Source: Photobacterium pectinilyticum
GTDB taxonomy: Bacteria > Pseudomonadota > Gammaproteobacteria > Enterobacterales > Vibrionaceae
Length of the DNA: 64,000 nt
NCBI RefSeq assembly: GCF_024357955.1
Contig: NZ_JANEYT010000020.1
Span: 1 to 64,000, forward strand
Direction: 5' to 3'
Shown here: positions 43,590 through 52,476 of the stretch, in pieces
Numbering within the stretch: the stretch's first letter is position 1
Layout: every line of letters starts with the position of its first letter
Translations under genes and position numbers: made by a program
Notes under the pieces: generated by a model
Databases searched by the model: none
What the model was told of the DNA's origin: nothing
Seen by the model: only the letters and a program-made list of their open reading frames with translations

Positions 43590-44465
43590 TTAGTTATTCA
43601 TCAGACGCGGAATAGTGTCATCGCTACGCAGAGTCAGCACTTCACAGCCCGTTTCGGTCACTACGATAGTGTGTTCGTATTGTGCTGATTTTTTGCCATC
43701 GCCAGTGTAGACCGTCCAGTCATCGGCGGCATCAACCGTACAACCGAATTTACCGGCATTGATCATCGGCTCGATAGTGAAACACATACCAGCCTTGAGC
43801 ACCGAGCGGTCGCTATTGCGGTAGTGTACAACCTGAGGCTCTTCGTGGAATTCACTGCCAATACCGTGGCCGCAGAAATCTTTAACAATTGAATATTTGT
43901 TTAAAGGATTCTTTTTGTTGTTGTCTTTGATGAACTTCTCGATCGCGGTACCGATATCACCTACGCGGGCGCCTGGCTTGACCTTGCGCATACCCACGTA
44001 CAATGCTTCCTGAGTGACGCGACATAGACGCTTGTCCGCAGGCGTTACATCGCCGACGAGGAACATTTTTGACGTATCGCCATGGTAGCCCGCTGGACGT
44101 ACGCTTAAATCGGCACTTTCGTCATTCGGTACAATGACCGTGATATCGACATTGATGATATCGCCGCTCTTGAGCACGGCTGGCTTCATCTGACCGTTGC
44201 TACCCATCTCATCCTGGCTGGCAGGAATGCCGTGGCAAACGATGTGGTTAATTGACGTACAGATAGATTTTGGAAAACCATGGTAATCAAGCGGAGCCGA
44301 GTAGGCGCCTTTTTCCAACGCATAATCATGACAGATTTGGTTTAGCTCGTCTGTCGTCACACCTTCTTTGATGTGAGGTTCGATCATTTCCAGCACTTCA
44401 GCGGCCAAACGGCCAGCGGCGCGCATTTTTTCGATCTCTTCAGCCGTTTTGATCTTGATGCTCAT
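43590..44465 (-). CDS. map: type I methionine aminopeptidase
   Basis: Removes the initiator methionine from nascent proteins at the ribosome. The 291-residue sequence has the metal-binding residues of the pita-bread fold: DYHGFPKSICTSINHIVCHGIP, VDITVIVPNDE, DFCGHGIGSEFHEEPQVVHY, CFTIEPMI and the final QYEHTIVVTETG. It is about 27 residues longer than E. coli Map (264), due mainly to an insert near residues 90-120 (SQDEMGSNGQMKPAVLKSG). It is divergent from rpsB, as in enteric bacteria, with a shared 334-bp intergenic region. Confidence 0.96.
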   Translation of the reverse strand: MSIKIKTAEEIEKMRAAGRLAAEVLEMIEPHIKEGVTTDELNQICHDYALEKGAYSAPLDYHGFPKSICTSINHIVCHGIPASQDEMGSNGQMKPAVLKSGDIINVDITVIVPNDESADLSVRPAGYHGDTSKMFLVGDVTPADKRLCRVTQEALYVGMRKVKPGARVGDIGTAIEKFIKDNNKKNPLNKYSIVKDFCGHGIGSEFHEEPQVVHYRNSDRSVLKAGMCFTIEPMINAGKFGCTVDAADDWTVYTGDGKKSAQYEHTIVVTETGCEVLTLRSDDTIPRLMNN

Positions 44466-44599
44466 TCAATCTTCTCTGCTTGTTTATTTGTTTGTTACCT
44501 CTTCATTACATGGTAACAGTGAGGGGGCAGGATGAAAACCAAGTTTAGACACAATCACTGAATTGAAAACATTGGGACTGGATTTTAGTTAGAGAAATA

Positions 44600-44608
44600 T
44601 GGTATAAA
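44600..44608 (+). promoter_or_regulatory. probable rpsB promoter (extended -10)
   Basis: TGGTATAAA is an extended -10 element followed at once by the GC-rich discriminator GCGCGCC, typical of ribosomal promoters under ppGpp/DksA control. No good -35 is seen at 17 bp. Confidence 0.6.
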
Positions 44609-44695
44609 GCGCGCCGTAATTGGATGATTGCGTTTCGACTCAATCATGCCGATTGCACTAAACTTTAATTAATCATTCACACATATCGGCACGTC

Positions 44696-44799
44696 TTCCG
44701 GGGTGCCCAGCAGCTTTTCGCGAAGCTGTAACGCCTTTGGCGTTGTCTGGGTCGGTAAGATGGGGTATGTGGACGCCTAACCCCATAGAGGATTATTCA
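44696..44799 (+). promoter_or_regulatory. structured rpsB leader, probable S2 autoregulatory site
   Basis: The leader holds three hairpins in series: CAGCTT/AAGCTG (44711-44728), AACGCC/GGCGTT (44730-44744) and ATGGGGT/ACCCCAT (44760-44786), the last directly before the ribosome site GAGGATT. A GGGGTGCCC stretch at 44699-44707 could pair further. In E. coli S2 represses its own operon through the rpsB leader; that role here is inferred. Confidence 0.6.
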
Positions 44800-45528
44800 A
44801 TGGCAACTGTATCAATGCGCGACATGCTTAAGGCTGGTGTACACTTCGGTCACCAAACTCGTTACTGGAACCCAAAGATGAAGCCATTCATCTTCGGTGC
44901 TCGTAACAAGGTACATATCATCAACCTTGAGAAAACTGTACCAATGTTCAACGACGCTCTAGCAGAAATCAACAAGATTGCTGCTCGCAAGGGTAAAGTT
45001 CTTTTTGTTGGTACTAAGCGTGCAGCCAGCGAATCTATCAAAGAAGCTGCAGTTAACTGTGACCAGTACTACGTAAACAACCGCTGGTTGGGTGGTATGC
45101 TGACTAACTGGAAAACTGTTCGTCAGTCAATCAAGCGTCTTAAAGATCTTGAATCTCAGTCTACAGACGGTACTTTCGACAAGCTAACCAAGAAAGAAGC
45201 GCTTATGCGTACTCGTGAAATGGAAAAGCTTGAGAAGTCTCTAGGCGGTATCAAGAACATGGGCGGCCTACCAGACGCAATGTTCGTAATCGATGCTGAT
45301 CACGAACACATCGCTATCAAAGAAGCGAACAACCTGGGTATCCCAGTATTTGCTGTTGTAGATACTAACTCTAACCCAGATGGCGTTGACTTCGTTGTTC
45401 CTGGTAACGATGATGCAATCCGTTCTATCCAGCTTTACACTGGTGCTGTTGCTCAAACTGTTACTGAAGCTCGCAACCAAGATATCGTTGTTCAAGCTGA
45501 ACAAGACGGTTTCGTAGAAGCTGAATAA
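44800..45528 (+). CDS. rpsB: 30S ribosomal protein S2
   Basis: S2 binds late at the head-body junction of the small subunit and helps recruit S1. The 242-residue sequence begins [20 protein letters not shown] and shows the S2 signatures [20 protein letters not shown] and [15 protein letters not shown]. The correct ATG is 44800 with GAGGATT in front; 21 in-frame codons upstream belong to the leader. Codon use is strongly biased, as in highly expressed genes. tsf follows after a terminator-like hairpin. Confidence 0.98.
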   Translation: MATVSMRDMLKAGVHFGHQTRYWNPKMKPFIFGARNKVHIINLEKTVPMFNDALAEINKIAARKGKVLFVGTKRAASESIKEAAVNCDQYYVNNRWLGGMLTNWKTVRQSIKRLKDLESQSTDGTFDKLTKKEALMRTREMEKLEKSLGGIKNMGGLPDAMFVIDADHEHIAIKEANNLGIPVFAVVDTNSNPDGVDFVVPGNDDAIRSIQLYTGAVAQTVTEARNQDIVVQAEQDGFVEAE

Positions 45529-45581
45529 TAACCAGCTCTTTGAGCATCTTAAGTTACCTTGTGTAAACTAAGTATGGTTAC

Positions 45582-45611
45582 CAGGGGCCTATATTCGGCC
45601 CCTGATTTTTA
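45582..45611 (+). terminator. intercistronic terminator/attenuator between rpsB and tsf
   Basis: 8-bp stem CAGGGGCC/GGCCCCTG (45582-45589 with 45597-45604), 7-nt loop, A then five T. Because no tsf promoter is obvious, partial read-through from rpsB is likely, as in E. coli. Confidence 0.85.
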
Positions 45612-45640
45612 TATCAAGTATTTAAACTGAGGATATAACG

Positions 45641-46486
45641 ATGGCAACAGTTACAGCTGCCCTAGTTAAAGAACTGCGCGAACGTACTGGCGCAGGCATG
45701 ATGGAATGTAAAAAAGCGCTTGTTGAAGCGAACGCTGACATTGAACTAGCGATCGAAAACATGCGTAAGAGCGGTGCTGCTAAGGCTGCTAAAAAAGCAG
45801 GTAACGTTGCTGCTGAAGGTGCAATCCTAATCAAAGACGCTAACGGCGTTGCAGCACTTCTTGAAGTTAACTGCCAAACTGACTTCGTTGCTAAAGATGC
45901 AAACTTCCTAGCATTCGCTAACGAAGTTCTAGAAGTCGCTCTAACTGAGCGTCTAGACATCGCTGCACTTCAAGCTAAATTCGAAGACGCACGTATTGCT
46001 CTAGTAGCAAAAATCGGTGAGAACATCTCTATCCGTCGTGTTGAGTTCATCGAAGGTGCTAAAGTTGGTTCTTACCGTCACGGCGACCGTATCGGCGTTG
46101 TTGTTGCTGGTGAAGCTGACGAAGAAACTATCAAGCACGTTGCAATGCACATTGCTGCATCTAAGCCTGAGTTTGTTAACCCAGAAGACGTACCTGCAGA
46201 CGTAGTTGAGAAAGAGAAAGCAATCCAGGTTGCTATCGCTGTTGAATCTGGCAAGCCTCAAGAGATTGCAGAGAAAATGGTTGTTGGCCGTATGAAGAAA
46301 TTCACCGGTGAAGTTTCTCTAACTGGTCAAGCATTCATCATGGACCCATCTCAAACTGTTGGTCAAATGCTGAAAGCTAAAGGCGCTACAGTAACTAACT
46401 TCATCCGCCTAGAAGTTGGTGAAGGTATCGAAAAAGCTCAAGAAATGAGCTTCGCTGAAGAAGTAGCAGCAGTACAGAAGGGTTAA
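45641..46486 (+). CDS. tsf: translation elongation factor Ts
   Basis: EF-Ts exchanges GDP for GTP on EF-Tu. The 281-residue protein begins with the UBA-like N-domain ([27 protein letters not shown], in pieces, residues 8-34), has the core signature GNVAAEGAI and [14 protein letters not shown] (about 75-88), and a coiled-coil and C-terminal module ending in [11 protein letters not shown]. It has GAGGA before the ATG and the same strong codon bias as rpsB. Confidence 0.98.
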   Translation: MATVTAALVKELRERTGAGMMECKKALVEANADIELAIENMRKSGAAKAAKKAGNVAAEGAILIKDANGVAALLEVNCQTDFVAKDANFLAFANEVLEVALTERLDIAALQAKFEDARIALVAKIGENISIRRVEFIEGAKVGSYRHGDRIGVVVAGEADEETIKHVAMHIAASKPEFVNPEDVPADVVEKEKAIQVAIAVESGKPQEIAEKMVVGRMKKFTGEVSLTGQAFIMDPSQTVGQMLKAKGATVTNFIRLEVGEGIEKAQEMSFAEEVAAVQKG

Positions 46487-46506
46487 TCCTTCTTGCTAAG
46501 AACTCC

Positions 46507-46536
46507 AAAGACCGTAGCCTAGGCTGCGGTCTTTTT
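46507..46536 (+). terminator. rho-independent terminator of tsf
   Basis: Long stem AAAGACCGTAGCC (46507-46519) with the complementary 46522-46534 including one G-U pair, ending in a T-run. Confidence 0.87.
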
Positions 46537-46577
46537 ACAACTCCGTTTCTATATTTGTAAGCCTGGAAGGTAAACTA

Positions 46578-47306
46578 ATGACCACGAATCCTAAACCGAC
46601 TTATCAACGTATTCTACTCAAACTCAGTGGGGAAGCACTGCAGGGCGAGGAAGGTTTTGGTATTGATGCACAAGTTCTTGACCGTATGGCTCAGGAAATC
46701 AAAGAACTGATTGAACTAGGTGTACAGGTTGGCCTTGTTATTGGTGGTGGTAACCTGTTCCGTGGTGCAGGCCTAGCTGAAGCAGGTATGAACCGAGTTG
46801 TGGGCGATCACATGGGTATGCTAGCAACCGTGATGAACGGCTTGGCAATGCGTGATGCGCTACACCGTGCCTATGTGAACGCTCGAGTAATGTCAGCGAT
46901 TCCTCTAAACGGCGTTTGTGATAACTATAACTGGGCTGATGCGATTAGCCAGTTGCGCCAGGGCCGTGTGGTCATCTTCTCTGCTGGAACGGGTAACCCG
47001 TTCTTTACCACCGATTCTGCTGCGTGTTTGCGCGGTATCGAAATCGAAGCCGATGTTGTTTTGAAGGCAACAAAAGTTGATGGCGTGTTCACAGATGACC
47101 CAGTTAAGAACCCAGATGCTGTTCTTTGTGATAAGCTAAGCTTTCAAGATGTTCTTGAGAAAGAACTGAAAGTAATGGATTTGGCCGCATTTACGCTTGC
47201 TCGCGATCACGGCATGCCAATTCGCGTGTTCAACATGAACAAACCTGGTTCCCTACGCCGCGTGGTAATGGGCGAGCAGGAAGGTACGTTGATCTCTAAC
47301 GACTAA
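46578..47306 (+). CDS. pyrH: UMP kinase
   Basis: PyrH phosphorylates UMP to UDP, the start of UTP and CTP supply, and is allosterically set by GTP and UTP. The 242-residue amino-acid-kinase-fold protein shows [18 protein letters not shown] (about residues 13-30), the glycine-rich [20 protein letters not shown] and [16 protein letters not shown] (about 135-150). Between tsf and frr as in most gammaproteobacteria. Confidence 0.98.
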   Translation: MTTNPKPTYQRILLKLSGEALQGEEGFGIDAQVLDRMAQEIKELIELGVQVGLVIGGGNLFRGAGLAEAGMNRVVGDHMGMLATVMNGLAMRDALHRAYVNARVMSAIPLNGVCDNYNWADAISQLRQGRVVIFSAGTGNPFFTTDSAACLRGIEIEADVVLKATKVDGVFTDDPVKNPDAVLCDKLSFQDVLEKELKVMDLAAFTLARDHGMPIRVFNMNKPGSLRRVVMGEQEGTLISND

Positions 47307-47339
47307 GTCTTGCGAGTAAGTGACGCCACTTATTCTTAT

Positions 47340-47364
47340 CGGGAGCGTCTAGGCTCCCGTCTTT
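47340..47364 (+). terminator. weak terminator-like hairpin between pyrH and frr
   Basis: CGGGAGC (47340-47346) pairs with GCTCCCG (47353-47359), followed by TCTTT. Short T-run, so partial termination at most. Confidence 0.6.
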
Positions 47365-47388
47365 ACCGAATCATTAAGGGTATTAATC

Positions 47389-47946
47389 GTGATTGATGCA
47401 ATCAAACAAGATGCGCAAGAGCGCATGGGTAAAAGCGTTGAAGCGCTGAAAAACCAGCTGGCTAAAGTACGTACAGGTCGTGCACACCCAAGCCTGCTAG
47501 ACACTATCTATGTTGAGTACTACGGTGCAAACACGCCGCTTAAGCAGCTTGCAAACGTTGTTGCTGAAGACTCTCGTACTTTGGCTATCACAGTATTCGA
47601 CAAAGAGCTGACGCAAAAAGTTGAAAAAGCGATCATGATGTCTGATCTGGGTCTTAACCCAATGTCTGCCGGCACCGTGATCCGCGTTCCATTGCCACCG
47701 CTAACAGAAGAGCGTCGTCGTGACCTAGTTAAGGTCGTTCGCGCTGAAGCGGAGCAGGGCCGTGTTGCTATTCGTAACATTCGCCGTGACGCTAACGCAG
47801 ACGTCAAATCGCTTCTGAAAGACAAAGAAATCTCTGAAGATGACGATCGTCGTACTCAGGACGATATCCAGAAGCTGACTGATGCAGCCGTTAAGGAAAT
47901 CGAAGTAATTCTTGAAGCCAAAGAAAAAGAGCTAATGGAAGTTTAA
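47389..47946 (+). CDS. frr: ribosome recycling factor
   Basis: RRF, with EF-G, splits post-termination ribosomes. The 185-residue protein matches E. coli Frr along its length ([81 protein letters not shown] seen as blocks), with the three-helix bundle and small beta domain. It starts with GTG at 47389. A strong terminator follows. Confidence 0.98.
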   Translation: MIDAIKQDAQERMGKSVEALKNQLAKVRTGRAHPSLLDTIYVEYYGANTPLKQLANVVAEDSRTLAITVFDKELTQKVEKAIMMSDLGLNPMSAGTVIRVPLPPLTEERRRDLVKVVRAEAEQGRVAIRNIRRDANADVKSLLKDKEISEDDDRRTQDDIQKLTDAAVKEIEVILEAKEKELMEV

Positions 47947-47983
47947 GGCCCAGCCTTAATTCGATTGCTTGATATAGTTTAGG

Positions 47984-48015
47984 GCGCTGTGCGTGCAGCA
48001 CAGCGCTTTTTTTTT
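47984..48015 (+). terminator. rho-independent terminator of frr
   Basis: Perfect 9-bp stem GCGCTGTGC/GCACAGCGC (47984-47992 with 47998-48006), GTGCA loop and nine T. Confidence 0.95.
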
Positions 48016-48026
48016 GAGGGATATGT

Positions 48027-48791
48027 ATGGCAGAGCATACAATCGATACTGCGCTTGGCACTGATAATTTGCCAAAGCACGTTGCCGTGATCATGGACGG
48101 TAACGGGCGCTGGGCAAAAGCCAAGGGCAAACCTCGAGTGTTTGGCCACAAGGCCGGCGTTGAAGCCGTACGTAAGACTGTCTCGACCGCGAGTCGCTTG
48201 GGGATTCAGGTTGTCACCCTGTTTGCATTTAGCAGTGAGAACTGGCGACGCCCCGAGGACGAAGTCTCCTTGCTGATGGAACTGTTCATGACTGTACTTG
48301 GTCGTGAAGTGAAGCGCCTGCACAAGAATAATATTCGCTTGCGTATTGTCGGTGATACCGACCGATTCAGCGAGCGCCTGCAGAAGAAAATCGCTGATGC
48401 AGAAGCCTTGACCGCCGACAATACCGGCTTGGTGCTGAACGTGGCAGCCAATTATGGTGGCCAATGGGACATTTTACAGGCGGCCAAGCGCCTTGTTCTG
48501 CAAGCTTCTGAGCAGGGATTAACAGAATCAGATATTACTGAAGAGATGTTGGCTTCAGGACTATCCACAGCTGGTTTACCCGATGTCGATCTCCTGATCC
48601 GTACTAGCGGGGAATGCCGAATTAGTAATTTTATGCTGTGGCAGGCGGCGTATGCCGAACTTTATTTCACCGATCAGCACTGGCCGGACTTTGATGAGCA
48701 AAGCTTTGTCGAGGCCGTTGCTTGGTTTGTTAACCGGGAGCGCCGCTTTGGTTGCACTGGCGAGCAAATTCACGCATTGATGGATAAGTAA
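48027..48791 (+). CDS. uppS: (2E,6E)-farnesyl-diphosphate-specific ditrans,polycis-undecaprenyl-diphosphate synthase
   Basis: UppS makes undecaprenyl diphosphate, the lipid carrier of peptidoglycan and O-antigen units, by adding eight isopentenyl units to farnesyl diphosphate. The catalytic Asp is in [20 protein letters not shown] (about residues 18-37); [11 protein letters not shown] and [19 protein letters not shown] complete the cis-prenyltransferase pattern. It has GAGGG before the ATG and starts right after the frr terminator, so it likely has its own promoter or depends on read-through. Confidence 0.97.
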   Translation: MAEHTIDTALGTDNLPKHVAVIMDGNGRWAKAKGKPRVFGHKAGVEAVRKTVSTASRLGIQVVTLFAFSSENWRRPEDEVSLLMELFMTVLGREVKRLHKNNIRLRIVGDTDRFSERLQKKIADAEALTADNTGLVLNVAANYGGQWDILQAAKRLVLQASEQGLTESDITEEMLASGLSTAGLPDVDLLIRTSGECRISNFMLWQAAYAELYFTDQHWPDFDEQSFVEAVAWFVNRERRFGCTGEQIHALMDK

Positions 48792-48935
48792 TTCTTCGCT
48801 CGTCAGCGCTGACAGGATTATGTATTTTATAGGGCATCTGGCTATGGTCTTGATGCCTTTTTTACTGGTAACCGGATTGCCAAAACACCGTAGCCTAAGG
48901 GCACGGCCACAATAGAAAAATTGAGAGGACGCAGT

Positions 48936-49784
48936 TTGCTTAAGCAACGTATTATCACCGCAGTCATTCTCGCTCCCCTAGTTATAGCAGGAATTTTCCT
49001 TTTACCTTTTCCTGCCTTTGTTGCAGCCCTTGCGGCAATTACCCTACTGGGTTTCTGGGAGTGGACACAATTTGTAGACACAAAATCGCGCTTTGTTGCG
49101 ATGATCTTACCGGCAGCAGCCATGCTGATTTCGCTGGTTGTTATGCCAACCGATGTTGAAGCCTTGTCTGCACTGACATCATCCCATCAGGCTATGTTGT
49201 TGGTGGGCGGACTATGGTGGATTGTCGCCTCGGCATTGGCTATCAGCTACCCGGGTAGTGCCAAGTCTTGGTCAACCACCCCTCCTCTAAAGCACCTTTT
49301 TGGTTTGTTGACCCTGTTACCCTTCTTCTGGAGCGTGTTGATGCTCCGAGCCGTCAATTACCTTGACAACCCATATCATGGCGCCAAGCTGGTAATGTTG
49401 GTCTGTTTCTTGGTCTGGGCTGCTGATACCGGTGCATACTTTTCTGGTAAACGCTTTGGTAAGCACAAGATGGCTCCGGCTGTGAGCCCAAACAAGACGA
49501 TTGAAGGCTTGATCGGTGGTGCGGTATTGGCCGTTGCAGTCATCTGGGCAGGTGCGGCGCTGATGGATATTCCGTTTGCTAGCCTATACAGTTTGTTGTT
49601 GATTGCGATAGTAACGGTGATTGCCTCGGTGTTAGGTGATTTGGTCGAGAGCATGTTCAAGCGTGTTTCAGGCATTAAAGACAGTGGTAATATCTTGCCT
49701 GGTCATGGTGGCATTCTCGATAGAATTGATAGCTTGACCGCAGCCCTTCCTGTTTTTGCCCTACTGTATTTATGGTTGGTGTAG
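48936..49784 (+). CDS. cdsA: phosphatidate cytidylyltransferase
   Basis: CdsA makes CDP-diacylglycerol from phosphatidate and CTP, the branch point of phospholipid synthesis. The 282-residue integral membrane protein has about eight helices and the signature SVLGDLVESMFKRVSGIKDSG (in pieces) with GHGGILDRIDSL (about residues 252-263). The start is read as TTG 48936 with GAGAGGA six bases upstream, beginning MLKQRIITAV; a second in-frame TTG at 48921 lacks a site. Confidence 0.95.
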   Translation: MLKQRIITAVILAPLVIAGIFLLPFPAFVAALAAITLLGFWEWTQFVDTKSRFVAMILPAAAMLISLVVMPTDVEALSALTSSHQAMLLVGGLWWIVASALAISYPGSAKSWSTTPPLKHLFGLLTLLPFFWSVLMLRAVNYLDNPYHGAKLVMLVCFLVWAADTGAYFSGKRFGKHKMAPAVSPNKTIEGLIGGAVLAVAVIWAGAALMDIPFASLYSLLLIAIVTVIASVLGDLVESMFKRVSGIKDSGNILPGHGGILDRIDSLTAALPVFALLYLWLV

Positions 49785-49895
49785 GCTAACCTCCATTTCT
49801 GGCCGGCAGTGTGAGTGATTACTGACTTGTTTGCTGCCGGCTTGAGTGCCATGCTCAATTGGCCTGTCAATGATTGTTTGTTGTTAAGTGATAGT

Positions 49896-51092
49896 ATGCG
49901 TAAGTTAACGATTCTTGGTGCGACGGGATCTATAGGTAGCAGCACATTGGCTGTTGCTGCACAGAATCCCGAGTTGTTTGACGTTGTTGCATTGGCTGCG
50001 GGAAGCAATAGCCAGAAAATGTTTGAGTTGTGCCGACAGTGGCAGCCGAAGTTCGCGGCGATGGCCTCGGAGAGTGCGGCTGCAGAACTGCGTATGCTAC
50101 TTGAGCAGCAGGGACTGGCCACCGAGGTATTGGCAGGCGAGGTTGGTATGTGCCAGGTTGCCTCGCTTGATGAGATTGACACCGTGATGGCGGCGATTGT
50201 TGGGGCTGCGGGACTTCTGCCAACAATGGCTGGGGTCAAGGCTGGCAAGCGTATTTTGCTGGCCAACAAAGAAGCCCTGGTGATGTCTGGCCAAATGTTT
50301 ATCGACGCCTGCCGCGAGTACGGTGCCGAGCTACTGCCAGTAGACAGCGAACATAATGCGATTTTCCAAAGTCTGCCAGAGCAGGTGCAGCGCAACATGG
50401 GCCATTGTGATCTTGAAGCGGCAGGGGTAAGCAAAATTCTCCTGACCGGTTCTGGTGGCCCGTTCCGTTATACCGATATCAGCGAACTGGCTGATGTGAC
50501 GCCTGCAATGGCAATTGCCCACCCCAATTGGTCTATGGGGCCGAAAATATCGGTTGACTCGGCCACCATGATGAACAAAGGGTTGGAGTTTATCGAGGCT
50601 CGCTGGCTGTTCAATGCTTCGCGTGAGCAGATGGACGTGATCATCCACCCGCAGTCCGTGATCCACTCTATGGTGCAGTACAAGGACGGTTCAGTGCTGG
50701 CCCAGATGGGGTTACCGGATATGAGGACCCCCATTGCCTGTGCGATGTCCTATCCTGAAAGAGTAGATGCGGGTGTTGCCCCTCTTGATTTCAGTAAAGT
50801 CGGCGAATTTACCTTCCTTAAGCCGGACTTTTCCCGCTATCCTTGCCTGAAGTTGGCGATGGATGCTTGTTTTAGCGGGCAGGCTGCGACAACGACTCTT
50901 AATGCTGCCAATGAAGAAGCGGTGGCAGCATTCTTGGGGAACCGTTTGGGCTTTACCGATATCGCTAGGGTCAATTGTCAAGTCATGGAGTCTGCGTCAC
51001 TGATTGAACCCACCGATTTGGAAAGCGTAATTGAGCTCGATAGAATGGCCCGAATTTTGGCACAGGAAGTAATACGTAAGGTATCGTTATGA
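49896..51092 (+). CDS. dxr: 1-deoxy-D-xylulose-5-phosphate reductoisomerase
   Basis: Dxr (IspC) rearranges and reduces DXP to MEP, the first committed step of the methylerythritol phosphate isoprenoid route. NADPH-binding [11 protein letters not shown] is at residues 9-19, followed by NKEALV, the metal site [10 protein letters not shown] and SGSGGPFR- and [17 protein letters not shown]-type substrate loops. I take the ATG at 49896, which gives the normal 398 residues; 27 codons of open frame upstream are not part of the family. The stop overlaps the rseP start by 4 bp. Confidence 0.97.
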   Translation: MRKLTILGATGSIGSSTLAVAAQNPELFDVVALAAGSNSQKMFELCRQWQPKFAAMASESAAAELRMLLEQQGLATEVLAGEVGMCQVASLDEIDTVMAAIVGAAGLLPTMAGVKAGKRILLANKEALVMSGQMFIDACREYGAELLPVDSEHNAIFQSLPEQVQRNMGHCDLEAAGVSKILLTGSGGPFRYTDISELADVTPAMAIAHPNWSMGPKISVDSATMMNKGLEFIEARWLFNASREQMDVIIHPQSVIHSMVQYKDGSVLAQMGLPDMRTPIACAMSYPERVDAGVAPLDFSKVGEFTFLKPDFSRYPCLKLAMDACFSGQAATTTLNAANEEAVAAFLGNRLGFTDIARVNCQVMESASLIEPTDLESVIELDRMARILAQEVIRKVSL

Positions 51093-52441
51093 CAGGAATA
51101 TTATGGAACCTAGGCGCATTTCTGCTTGCTCTTGGTATACTCATTGCGGTTCATGAATATGGACACTTCTGGGTGGCACGCCGTTGCGGGGTCTATGTTG
51201 AGAAATTCTCTATTGGCTTTGGTAAGGCGTTGTGGCGTAAGGTTGGTAAAGACGGTACCGAATACACGTTGGCGATGATCCCGCTGGGTGGCTATGTCAA
51301 GATGCTCGATGAACGTGTCGAGCCGGTTGAATCTGATCGCCGTCATATGGCCTTCAACAACAAGACATTGTGGCAGCGTAGCGCTATTGTTGCGGCAGGA
51401 CCGCTGGCAAACTTTGTGTTTGCCATTTTTGCTTACTGGGTTGTGTATTTGATCGGCGTTCCAGCGGTGAAGCCGGTCATTGGTGAAATTGCTCCACAAT
51501 CGATTGCTGCTGAAGCAGGAATTGAAAGTGGAATGGAACTAAAAACCATTTCAGGAATCAAAACCGCAGAATGGGAATCCGTTAATATGGCGATGATTTC
51601 CCATATCGGCGACGATGAAATGGTGGTAACCGTAGCTGAGTCGGGAACCAGTTATGAAGTGGAGAAATACCTCGACTTGTCGAACTGGTCGTTTGATCCG
51701 GAAAGTGAGCGGGTGTTGACGACATTGGGGATCACCCCATATTCGCCGAAAATAACTCTGGTCATTTCACAACTTGTGGAAGACGGAGCAGCAATCTCCG
51801 CTGGTTTGCGCTTAAATGACGAAATTATTGCAATCGACGGAGAAAGCGTAACCGAGTGGCAGCAGGTCGTGGATGCGGTGCGTTCTCATCCTCAGCAAGT
51901 GCTGGCGATGGATGTGTTACGCGACGGTGAGTCTGTTACCTTGTCCCTGACCCCTGAGGCGAAGCCTGAGGGTGAGGAACTTGTTGGCTACGCTGGATTT
52001 GCACCAAAAGTTGACCCATGGCCTGAATCGTACCGCATAAACTTGCAGTATGGACCGATTGAGGCGGTGGGTAAGGCTGCAGAGAAAACATGGCAGCTGG
52101 TCACATTAACCTTTGATATGGTGACCAAGTTGGTGACCGGTGATGTGGCGATGAAAAACTTGAGTGGCCCGATTTCGATTGCCAAAGGGGCTGGGATGAC
52201 CGCCGATTACGGTGTGGTATATTTCCTCGGCTTTTTGGCTTTGATCAGTGTCAACCTGGGGATTGTCAATCTGTTGCCGCTGCCGGTATTAGATGGTGGA
52301 CACTTGATGTTTTTTGCCATCGAAGCGGTAACACGTCGTCCTGTTTCTGAACGTGTTCAGGATATAGGCTATAGAGTGGGCTCAGCCATTTTGGTTGCAT
52401 TAATGGCTGTTGCGCTATTCAATGATTTTACCCGCCTTTAA
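51089..52441 (+). CDS. rseP: site-2 protease RseP
   Basis: RseP is the inner-membrane zinc metalloprotease that makes the second cut in the anti-sigma factor RseA, releasing sigma-E in envelope stress. The 450-residue protein has [13 protein letters not shown] (His22, Glu23, His26 of the HExxH site), two PDZ domains in the periplasmic part (about 115-310), and the C-terminal [12 protein letters not shown] motif with the third metal ligand. The start overlaps dxr by ATGA. bamA, a sigma-E-regulated gene in E. coli, follows. Confidence 0.97.
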   Translation: MTGILWNLGAFLLALGILIAVHEYGHFWVARRCGVYVEKFSIGFGKALWRKVGKDGTEYTLAMIPLGGYVKMLDERVEPVESDRRHMAFNNKTLWQRSAIVAAGPLANFVFAIFAYWVVYLIGVPAVKPVIGEIAPQSIAAEAGIESGMELKTISGIKTAEWESVNMAMISHIGDDEMVVTVAESGTSYEVEKYLDLSNWSFDPESERVLTTLGITPYSPKITLVISQLVEDGAAISAGLRLNDEIIAIDGESVTEWQQVVDAVRSHPQQVLAMDVLRDGESVTLSLTPEAKPEGEELVGYAGFAPKVDPWPESYRINLQYGPIEAVGKAAEKTWQLVTLTFDMVTKLVTGDVAMKNLSGPISIAKGAGMTADYGVVYFLGFLALISVNLGIVNLLPLPVLDGGHLMFFAIEAVTRRPVSERVQDIGYRVGSAILVALMAVALFNDFTRL

Positions 52442-52476
52442 TAAGAGCGTTTTAGCAAGGAATAATCAGAACAGTA

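Noticed and set aside
51970-52010. GGAACTT inside rseP as a sigma-E -35 element
   Set aside because: No matching -10 element at 16-17 bp; a sigma-E promoter for bamA is expected from E. coli but not shown here.
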